Below are positions 56,968-64,000 of a stretch of 64,000 nucleotides of DNA, in pieces. The notes beneath the pieces were generated by a model. It saw only the letters and a program-made list of their open reading frames with translations. It was not told where the DNA came from and did no database searches. The translations under genes and the position numbers were made by a program. The DNA lies in the NCBI RefSeq assembly GCF_009909155.2, contig NZ_JAAAPM020000020.1, forward strand, positions 1 through 64,000, in the 5' to 3' direction. How positions within the stretch are numbered: the first letter of the stretch is position 1; each line of letters opens with the position of its first letter. The stretch comes from Flavobacterium undicola. GTDB taxonomy: Bacteria > Bacteroidota > Bacteroidia > Flavobacteriales > Flavobacteriaceae.

Positions 56968-57862
56968 AAACCATCATAAACTTTTTGATTTCTTTGTCGG
57001 AAATCTTAGGATTGGCTCCTTCGTGACCTGCCACTAATGCACCAATGGCACAGGCATAGTTCAAGGATTTTTGCGGCGATTTACCTCTCAACAATCTCAC
57101 AATCAAAGATGCCAGAAAAGAATCCCCAGCTCCAACGGTATCCACCACTTTTATAAAATAACCACTGTTGTAATAAAACTTATCATTGTAATACAAAACT
57201 GCCCCAAAAGCACCTTTGGTTACACAAACATGTTTTGTATTTGTTTTTTCAGCAATGAATTTAATGTTCTGTTCAAAAGAATGATACGGTGATTCTAACA
57301 ATTGGCTTATCTCATGTAGTTCTTCATCATTAAGCTTAATAAAATCAGCCTTAGACATTAATTCAAGAAGCACTTCTGCCGTATAATATGGCGCTCTCAA
57401 ATTGGCATCCAAAACTTTATATTTTGCCTTGTCCAAAAGACCATACAGCGTCGATCTGGAAACCTCATCACGGCAAATCAAACTTCCAAAAACAAAGGCA
57501 TCTGCTGCCGAAACTTTTTTATCCATTTCTTTTGTCGGCACAATTTTATCCCAGGAAGAGGGATAGTGAATGTCATAAGAAGCATTTCCTTTATCATTAA
57601 CCATTACATGAACCACTCCTGTATTATAATCTGCACCTACTTGAATAGCATCGGAGCTGACACCTTGTTCATTTACAAAAGACAGAATTCCATTTCCGTC
57701 TTCATCAGCACCAACACGGCTTATCATCGTTGTTTTTACCCCTAAAGAATTCATTCGAAGCGCAACATTCAAAGGAGCACCGCCTATTTTTTTATGCGTC
57801 GGAAAAAGATCCCATAAAACCTCGCCGAAGCAAACAACGTTTAATGATTTTTTTTTATTCAT
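56966..57862 (-). CDS. PfkB-family fructokinase, unit 3
   Basis: A 298-residue kinase with CFGEVLWDLFPTHKK, GGAPLNVALRMNSLG and DTVGAGDSF (catalytic Asp247). It differs from the unit 1 copy by only a few residues and is also close at the DNA level. It starts 25 bases after the alpha-galactosidase stop and probably belongs to the same transcript. It would phosphorylate fructose liberated from sucrose-type or raffinose-type sugars. Confidence 0.93.
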   Translation of the reverse strand: MNKKKSLNVVCFGEVLWDLFPTHKKIGGAPLNVALRMNSLGVKTTMISRVGADEDGNGILSFVNEQGVSSDAIQVGADYNTGVVHVMVNDKGNASYDIHYPSSWDKIVPTKEMDKKVSAADAFVFGSLICRDEVSRSTLYGLLDKAKYKVLDANLRAPYYTAEVLLELMSKADFIKLNDEELHEISQLLESPYHSFEQNIKFIAEKTNTKHVCVTKGAFGAVLYYNDKFYYNSGYFIKVVDTVGAGDSFLASLIVRLLRGKSPQKSLNYACAIGALVAGHEGANPKISDKEIKKFMMV

Positions 57863-57887
57863 TTTTTCTAAAATTTTAAACTCTAAA

Positions 57888-60104
57888 TTATTTCACCTCA
57901 TTGATTTCTAACACCACACTTGTTCTTTGTAAAGTAACATTGGAATTGAACCCCGCTTTCATTAAAAAATCCCCCGTAAACACCCTGTCAGCAACAAGTG
58001 TTGAAGTTACTCCCGGATACAGGTTAATTTCTTTTACCGTATATTTTTTCTTTGGATCCAAACCATTAAAAACTACCGGTCGTTTAGTCGCTGTAATGCT
58101 AAATCTGTTGTTCACCAAATAGTTAAAAACAACGGCTTTACTTTTATTTTCATTTACATACATCAATGCCGCAATATCATTTTCATGCGGATTAACCAAA
58201 CGAAACATATCGCCATGCCATACGATATCTTTGAATGTGTTATAATTACTGATGGCTTGTTTACAAAATATTTTGTCATTGGCATCTAATTTTCCAGCTA
58301 CAATATCGAACCCTAATTTACCCATACTGGCCACGTCCACTCTAAATTTCAGAGGCTGTTTTCCCCAATCGGTAACGTGATTATCTGTCGCGATAGAAGG
58401 AAAGAAGTACGAATAATCCCATTGCAGAAATATGCGCTCTACAGGCTCGGTGTCATCACTTGGCCAAAACTCGGTGAAATATTTCAAAAATTCATAATCA
58501 CCACGACCACCACCACCCGAGCACAACATCATGGGAACTTTTGGATATTTGGCACGAATGCGTTGCAGTACTTTATACAATCCTTTAATATAATCTACAT
58601 ACAGATTAGACTGAGGAATTCCTTTTTTATGTAGATAAGCCGAATACGCGTTATAAATAACCGCATTACAATCCCATTTGATGAAAGCCAATTCGGGATT
58701 TTTCACAAACAAATCATCCACGATGCCAAAAACAAAATCCTGAACTTCTGGATTCGACAAATCCAGCACCAACTGATTTCTATAATAGATTTCAGGTCTT
58801 TCCGGTTGTCGTATTACCCAATCCAAATGTTTTTCATACAATTCACTTCTTGGATTTACCATTTCAGGTTCAATCCAAATACCAAATTTAACTCCTTCTT
58901 TTTGAGCTTCTTTCACCAAATAACCCAGTCCGCTTGGCAGCTTCTTTTTATTTTCCTGCCAGTCTCCCAATCCTGCATCGTCATTATTTCGTGGATATTT
59001 ATTGCCAAACCAGCCATCATCCAATAAAAACATATCGACACCCAAATCTTTAGCGTCTTTAAATAAGGCTTTTATTTTATTTTCATCAAAATCAAAATAG
59101 GTCGCCTCCCAATTGTTCAATAAAGTAAGGCGCTCTCCCTGACCATCCAATATCCTATATTTTCTGGCCCAATTGTGTAAATTTCTACTGGCTTCCCCTG
59201 TACCATTATTCGATAAAGCATAAATTAAAGAAGGTGTCTTAAAAGTTTCGTTTGGTGCCAATGCATATTCAGAAGCAAACGGGTTGATTCCCGCAATAAG
59301 ACGAAGATTTTTATGGGAATCAATTTCGAAATCTAATTTAAAATTACTACTCCATGCCAACTGTCCTAACATAACAGTTCCTTCATTTTCTGAAGCTGGT
59401 TTGCCAAATGAAACTATAAAATTAGGCGTTTGTAACAACATCGCTCTGGTCCCCAATTTAGAATCCACCGTTCTTATTCCTTGTAAAAGTTTGGTTTCAG
59501 CAGGCTGCATTTCTTTTAGATATTCTCCTTGAAAACTAGTCAGATAAAAATCTTTATTGGCAAAGTATAAATTAGCCGAAGCATATTTTTGCAATACCAC
59601 CGGTTTTTTCTCTTTGTGTTTTATTTCGGTCCATTGCTCGATTATATTTTCTTTTTCCCAAACTTTATAAAACAAAGTCACCTCAAACGGATAAGCAGGA
59701 TCTTTCAAAAGAATACTGGTAATCGTAGTATTGGCATCTATTTTTTCTTTTTTATGACTCACATACTTCAACTCCAACGACGGATTTCCATCAGCATGTT
59801 TTACCTGAATCGCAGGCTCAGAAAGATTCCAAGTCCCCGCAGGAGTGTACGCCGAATTATAAATTCCAGCATTGGATTCATCATAATTATAATTTGCAGC
59901 AACAGCCTTATACTCACTTTCGTTTTCAAGCGGTTTCCCAAAATACACCGTTCTCAATCTATTGTTATTGTCTGTTTGCATCAATAACACATTATTTTCG
60001 GTGGAGATAGGAATGATTGTTTGTGCTGATACATCAGCTATACCTAACACAAAACCACAAAAAAACATGATTCTATTCAAATATTTTACTCTTTCCTTTT
60101 TCAT
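57888..60104 (-). CDS. GH36 alpha-galactosidase, secreted
   Basis: A 738-residue exported enzyme (signal peptide ending near DVSAQ, residue 28). Three domains are visible: an N-terminal beta-sandwich, a TIM barrel (about 325-640) and a C-terminal beta domain. The GH36 residues are present: nucleophile D478 in FIKWDCN, acid/base D550 in WPSDDTEP, plus LLDDGWFGNKY and GIWIEPEMVNP. It removes terminal alpha-galactose, for example from raffinose, leaving sucrose for GH32 enzymes. It sits between SusCD unit 3 and a fructokinase. Confidence 0.93.
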   Translation of the reverse strand: MKKERVKYLNRIMFFCGFVLGIADVSAQTIIPISTENNVLLMQTDNNNRLRTVYFGKPLENESEYKAVAANYNYDESNAGIYNSAYTPAGTWNLSEPAIQVKHADGNPSLELKYVSHKKEKIDANTTITSILLKDPAYPFEVTLFYKVWEKENIIEQWTEIKHKEKKPVVLQKYASANLYFANKDFYLTSFQGEYLKEMQPAETKLLQGIRTVDSKLGTRAMLLQTPNFIVSFGKPASENEGTVMLGQLAWSSNFKLDFEIDSHKNLRLIAGINPFASEYALAPNETFKTPSLIYALSNNGTGEASRNLHNWARKYRILDGQGERLTLLNNWEATYFDFDENKIKALFKDAKDLGVDMFLLDDGWFGNKYPRNNDDAGLGDWQENKKKLPSGLGYLVKEAQKEGVKFGIWIEPEMVNPRSELYEKHLDWVIRQPERPEIYYRNQLVLDLSNPEVQDFVFGIVDDLFVKNPELAFIKWDCNAVIYNAYSAYLHKKGIPQSNLYVDYIKGLYKVLQRIRAKYPKVPMMLCSGGGGRGDYEFLKYFTEFWPSDDTEPVERIFLQWDYSYFFPSIATDNHVTDWGKQPLKFRVDVASMGKLGFDIVAGKLDANDKIFCKQAISNYNTFKDIVWHGDMFRLVNPHENDIAALMYVNENKSKAVVFNYLVNNRFSITATKRPVVFNGLDPKKKYTVKEINLYPGVTSTLVADRVFTGDFLMKAGFNSNVTLQRTSVVLEINEVK

Positions 60105-60240
60105 AATTCTTGTTTTTAAAACGCTGATTTTTTTTGAATGTTTTTAATGTGCATGATGTGTTATTCCATTGAAATCAACTAAAACACCTTCTAAACAAAG
60201 CACATTCAACACCTATTTAGATTCAAAATTAAGAAACAGC

Positions 60241-60266
60241 TAAGGGCAAGTAGAAACTCGCCCTTA
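60241..60266 (-). terminator. Imperfect hairpin between susD and GH36
   Basis: TAAGGGC and GCCCTTA (60241-60266) pair, with three further base pairs beyond one mismatch. No clear T-run follows on the minus strand. It lies 42 bases after the susD stop and may set the relative level of susCD and GH36 transcripts. The rest of this 204-base gap shows nothing else. Confidence 0.45.
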
Positions 60267-60308
60267 ATCTGATTCAACTAATTTAAACAACCATTATTAA
60301 CCTTATTT

Positions 60309-62066
60309 TTAATACTTAGGATTTTGTTTGTATAATCCTCCAGTAAAATCAATTTCCCTTTGAGGTATTGGATAATACTCATCTCTACCAGCTGTAAAAT
60401 GAGCACTTGAAAGGAAACTTTTATTAGCTCTATTTGGATTTTTTTCAACAGCAAGATAAGCATTTAAAACTTGCTCAGCTTCCCCCCATCTAACAAGGTC
60501 AAAAAAGCGAGGTCCTTCCATTCCAAACTCCAATCTTCTTTCAAATTTAAGTGCTTTCAAAGCATAGGCTTTATCAGGAAAAGAAAGATATTGCCCCATT
60601 TTATAAACATTTGAAGCTCCTGCCGCCAATGGCATTGCTGTACTGGCTGCCGCTCTTGCTCTTATTTGATTAATAATTGGTAGTGCCTCATCTTGTCTAT
60701 TCAATTGAATTAATGCTTCTGCTTTGAACAATAATACATCTGCATATCTGATAAAATCCACGTTTTTAGAAGTACCTACGAAAGGTCCGTTTTTAACGTA
60801 ACAAGAACAGTCTGGCGATTGTTGCTCTTTCATATTACCAAAGAAACCATAAACTCCAGGATCTCTAGCCCAGCTAAAGTTATAAACCATATCTCCTGAT
60901 GTTTTCAGCGTATTTTTATATTTAAATGGTCTTCCAGGAATTCCTACTGTATGATCAATTCTTGGATCAAGTGTTACTCCTGCGGTTAATGATGATTTAC
61001 CACTACCATCTACTGCAGTATAAATATCTGAAGTATTAAAAGTATCCAATAACGGTAAACCTGTAACAGGATCAGTTTTGAAAGCATTCACCATATTTTG
61101 ACTCGCCAGGTGAAAACCACAACATCCATAAAGAGGGGTTCCATGAGGTGAATTCAATCCTGTAACAAAACTTACTCTTCCTGTATTAGTTCCATCATTG
61201 ATAGAAAATTGAACAGCCCAAATAGATTCTGGTCCATTGTCATGACCATCTAAGAAATTGAAACCGTAATCAGGCTCTAAACTTCCCGTTACCTCGTTAG
61301 CATAGTTGATAACTTCCTGCAATCTGGCAGCATTAATTCCTGTAACTTGGTGATCCGCATTTTGTTCATACGCTTGATACAATCTCAGTTTTGCTAAATA
61401 AGCCGATGCAGCATTTTTATCAGCTCTACCCACTTGATCTTGTGAAGGAGGTAAATTATCATGTGCAAAAATAAAATCTTCGGCAATTTTATTCCATAAT
61501 GCATCTGAAGATAAATCATTTGAAGTTTTCAAAATTTGCTCCTTAGTAAGATCTTCTGTAATAAACGGAACTTTATTAAATAATAACTTCAACATAAAAT
61601 AAGAGTGAGCTCTTAAAAAACGTAATTCTGCCTGTCTGGTTTTCTTTAACGGATAATCTGCATCCGGAATAGCATTGATTACAGATAGAGCAAAATTAGC
61701 TCTGGAAATCGCTTTATAATGATTTGTCCAGGTTCTAGGAAGCATCCAGTCTCCATAATCAGCAATAGTAGTATTGTATTGTTCATAGGTATCAATCACA
61801 TCAACATCTGATCGACCTCCTCCACCTTTGTAGGCATCGTCAGAACGCACACTACCATAAACCCATTGACTTGTAATAGGTCCAATCATTTCATCATTTC
61901 CAATAGCAGCATAGGCAGCATTAACAAGAGCATCCGCATTGGCTAAAGTAGCAACTTGATCTGGTGTCAATACTCCTTTAGGTTCATAATCTAAAAAATC
62001 TGAGCTACATGATGCCAAAAATAAAATTGACAAAAAGCTAATAACTATTTTATTATATTTTTTCAT
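60309..62066 (-). CDS. SusD/RagB outer-membrane lipoprotein, unit 3
   Basis: A 585-residue lipoprotein with lipobox Cys20 (LFLASC). The SusD features are clear: LRFLRAHSYFMLKLLFNKVP, NQIRARAAAS and FERRLEFGMEGPRFFDLVRW. It shares many blocks with the unit 1 SusD (for example the SVRSDDAYKGG region), indicating recent common ancestry. It starts 9 bases after the susC stop and would form the lid of that barrel. Confidence 0.94.
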   Translation of the reverse strand: MKKYNKIVISFLSILFLASCSSDFLDYEPKGVLTPDQVATLANADALVNAAYAAIGNDEMIGPITSQWVYGSVRSDDAYKGGGGRSDVDVIDTYEQYNTTIADYGDWMLPRTWTNHYKAISRANFALSVINAIPDADYPLKKTRQAELRFLRAHSYFMLKLLFNKVPFITEDLTKEQILKTSNDLSSDALWNKIAEDFIFAHDNLPPSQDQVGRADKNAASAYLAKLRLYQAYEQNADHQVTGINAARLQEVINYANEVTGSLEPDYGFNFLDGHDNGPESIWAVQFSINDGTNTGRVSFVTGLNSPHGTPLYGCCGFHLASQNMVNAFKTDPVTGLPLLDTFNTSDIYTAVDGSGKSSLTAGVTLDPRIDHTVGIPGRPFKYKNTLKTSGDMVYNFSWARDPGVYGFFGNMKEQQSPDCSCYVKNGPFVGTSKNVDFIRYADVLLFKAEALIQLNRQDEALPIINQIRARAAASTAMPLAAGASNVYKMGQYLSFPDKAYALKALKFERRLEFGMEGPRFFDLVRWGEAEQVLNAYLAVEKNPNRANKSFLSSAHFTAGRDEYYPIPQREIDFTGGLYKQNPKY

Positions 62067-62075
62067 GGGAATTAA

Positions 62076-64000
62076 TTAAAAGTTTAAGTTTACACCTAAT
62101 GAGAATGTAGTAGGCACTGGTATTCTATTTATGTTTGTACGTTCCGGATCAGAACCTATATATCCTTTTGGAGTTAACCAAAATAAGTTCTCCCCTTGGG
62201 CGTATATTCTACAACGAGTGATGAAACCAGTTTTTTCAGTTATACTTTCTGGTAGTGAATACCCGATTTGTATGTTTCTAACTTTGAAATAAGAATTGTT
62301 TCTTAAAAAATATTCTGACATCTGATTGTCATTATGTGCCAATGAAAGAGACGGAACATCAGTATTGGTATTTGTTGGTGTCCAAGCATTAAGCGTTCCT
62401 GGACCCGCATTTTCTCTACCTTGAACAAAATTATTCCAATAAATATAAGGATCAACTCCTTTTCTTCCTGTCACTCCTGAACCAAAGATGGACATATCCA
62501 TATTTTTATAAGCCAAACTAATATTAATACCATATTCTAATTTTGGTTGTGTTGAACCTATAAAAGTTCTGTCATTAGAATCTATTTTTCCATCAGGAAC
62601 TCCATTAAGACCACTAATATCCACATATTTAATGCCTCCTAATCTAGGAGCTACTTGTGTAGCATGAGAATCAATATCTGCTTGCGATTGGAACAAACCA
62701 TCGGTTTTGTATCCAAAAACTTCAAACTGGGAATGACCAACGATAGAATTAGCTGCTGTTCCCGGATAAGCTGTTCTCACTTCTTCAGGTAATGCTGTTA
62801 TTTTGTTTTTAGTAGCACCAAAGTTAGTGGTAACATTAAAATTCAATCCATTCTCTAAAGTATCTGAGTATCCTAAAACTAATTCCCAACCTTTATTCGA
62901 AGTAGATGCTCCATTCACAAAACGCTGTTGTCCTTCTCCTAAAACTGAAGCAACTGGTGGTTTAATTAATATCCCGTCTGTTTTTCTGGTAAAATAATCA
63001 AACGAACCTGATAATTTGTTATCCAAAAAAGCAAAATCCAAACCAACATTTATCTCTTTAGTAGATTCCCATTTCAATCCTGAATTGGCCGCTTGTATAG
63101 AAACAAAACCAGATGGTAAATTCCCTGTATTAATTCCACCCAAATCATAAGCCGTTCCTACATTATAATAAATATTAAAAAAATCAGGAATAAAAACATT
63201 TTGATTAGCCCCATATCTGGCTTCATACAACCCTAAACTGGCAAAATCTCCAATGGATTGATTTCCTACCTCACCATAACCTGCACGAAGTTTTAATGAC
63301 GAAATTGCTTTAACATTTTTCAAGAAATCTTCATTGTTGATTTTCCATCCTACTGTAGCAGCTGGAAAAATACCATATCTGTTATCTGCTCCAAATCGAG
63401 AAGAACCATCTCGTCTTATAGTAAAAGTTGCCAAATATTTATCAGAAAACGCATAATTTAATTTTCCAAACTGAGAAAGCAATCTACTTCCTGTTGTAAG
63501 ACCATTTGATGTTCTGGCTCCAGAAGCAGCCGATAAAACAAAATACGATTCTGTTTCTACAGCAAAATTCTCTGCACGGGCTAATAAACTATTAAAATCT
63601 GTTTTAACCGATTCTACCCCTACGACAACACCAATTTTATGATTTGAAAGTTTTACATTATAACTTAAAGTATTGGATATCGTTAAACTAGAATACTTGT
63701 TGGTATCGTAAGTTAAGCTATTATTAGTTCTGTTAACAGATCCATTACTAACCATTGGCTCAATGTCTTTTCTGCTGAAATCATTAAAATCAATACCAAT
63801 ACTATTTCTATAAGTAAGATTTTTTATCAGATCTATTTCTGTAAAAACATTTCCATATAAAGAAACTCTCCTTGTATTATCCCATCGGTTTAAAAATTGC
63901 ATCAACAAAGGGTTATTTCTATCAGAATAACCAGAACCTAATGGTCCTCCATATCCACCAGAATTTGTATAAACAGGAATTGTTGGTGCTAATGAAATAG
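62076..64000 (-). CDS. SusC/RagA TonB-dependent transporter, unit 3 (partial)
   Basis: At least 641 codons of the barrel and part of the plug are visible; the frame is open through position 64000, so the signal peptide, carboxypeptidase-like domain and TonB box lie beyond the window. The apparent start at 63908 is internal: upstream codons read APTIPVYTNSGGYGGPLGSG, a typical SusC stretch. The C-terminus ends PTTFSLGVNLNF. It pairs with the SusD 9 bases downstream. Confidence 0.93.
   Translation of the reverse strand, partial: ISLAPTIPVYTNSGGYGGPLGSGYSDRNNPLLMQFLNRWDNTRRVSLYGNVFTEIDLIKNLTYRNSIGIDFNDFSRKDIEPMVSNGSVNRTNNSLTYDTNKYSSLTISNTLSYNVKLSNHKIGVVVGVESVKTDFNSLLARAENFAVETESYFVLSAASGARTSNGLTTGSRLLSQFGKLNYAFSDKYLATFTIRRDGSSRFGADNRYGIFPAATVGWKINNEDFLKNVKAISSLKLRAGYGEVGNQSIGDFASLGLYEARYGANQNVFIPDFFNIYYNVGTAYDLGGINTGNLPSGFVSIQAANSGLKWESTKEINVGLDFAFLDNKLSGSFDYFTRKTDGILIKPPVASVLGEGQQRFVNGASTSNKGWELVLGYSDTLENGLNFNVTTNFGATKNKITALPEEVRTAYPGTAANSIVGHSQFEVFGYKTDGLFQSQADIDSHATQVAPRLGGIKYVDISGLNGVPDGKIDSNDRTFIGSTQPKLEYGINISLAYKNMDMSIFGSGVTGRKGVDPYIYWNNFVQGRENAGPGTLNAWTPTNTNTDVPSLSLAHNDNQMSEYFLRNNSYFKVRNIQIGYSLPESITEKTGFITRCRIYAQGENLFWLTPKGYIGSDPERTNINRIPVPTTFSLGVNLNF

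Noticed and set aside
62076..63908. Complete 610-residue receptor gene
   Set aside because: The frame is open to the window edge and the upstream codons are typical SusC sequence, so the gene is only partly visible.

Overview
The window is AT-rich DNA with Bacteroidota hallmarks: TTG/TAnnTTTG promoters, SusC/SusD outer-membrane pairs, hybrid two-component regulators, a type IX secretion (T9SS) sorting domain, the flavobacterial exosortase XrtF and a 287-residue primary sigma factor. Gene order and protein sequences point to the genus Flavobacterium or a close relative.

Left part (1-19.2 kb) is mostly core chromosome. The first 1.4 kb is damaged accessory DNA: the start of an IS1595-like transposase running off the left edge, next to a frameshifted gene with no visible start that looks like an ApeA-type HEPN protein. 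Then come miaB, a small membrane protein, a sigma-54 activator, lptE, a TPR-like protein, secG, groES-groEL, a VTT/DedA membrane protein, a beta-CASP metallo-hydrolase with an ATP-cone/nuclease-like protein, the xrtF pair, a TonB-domain protein, rpsO, pnp, a Lys/Ala-rich secreted protein, rpoD and rpe. Strong intrinsic terminators follow secG, groEL, rpsO, pnp, rpoD and rpe.

Right part (19.2-64 kb and beyond) is a fructan utilisation superlocus, with all intact genes on the minus strand. Unit 1 (31.4 to 19.4 kb): sugar permease, SusC, SusD, DUF4960 glycan-binding lipoprotein, GH32 with a DUF4975-like C-terminus, fructokinase, GH32. A hybrid regulator lies upstream (31.7-34.4 kb). Unit 2 (49.6 to 35.8 kb): permease, SusC, SusD, two DUF4960 lipoproteins, fructokinase, LamG-GH32, GH32. 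Unit 2b (54.0 to 49.9 kb): LamG-GH32 with a T9SS tail, then GH32. A second hybrid regulator sits at 54.2-56.9 kb. Unit 3 (64 to 57.0 kb): SusC (runs off the right edge), SusD, GH36 alpha-galactosidase, fructokinase.

Inferred working model: surface GH32 enzymes and DUF4960 proteins bind and cut levan or inulin, SusCD pairs import the pieces, periplasmic GH32 and GH36 enzymes release fructose (and galactose from raffinose-type sugars), the permeases carry fructose inward and the fructokinases phosphorylate it. The two regulators carry periplasmic-binding-protein-type sensors like the known fructose sensor of Bacteroides.

The most unusual points are: five fructokinase sequences in various states of decay, with evidence of segmental duplication of the rpe-downstream region; two GH32 proteins whose nucleophile position reads Glu instead of Asp; one of these carrying both a lipobox and a T9SS tail; and DUF4960 proteins with one, two or three N-terminal repeats.
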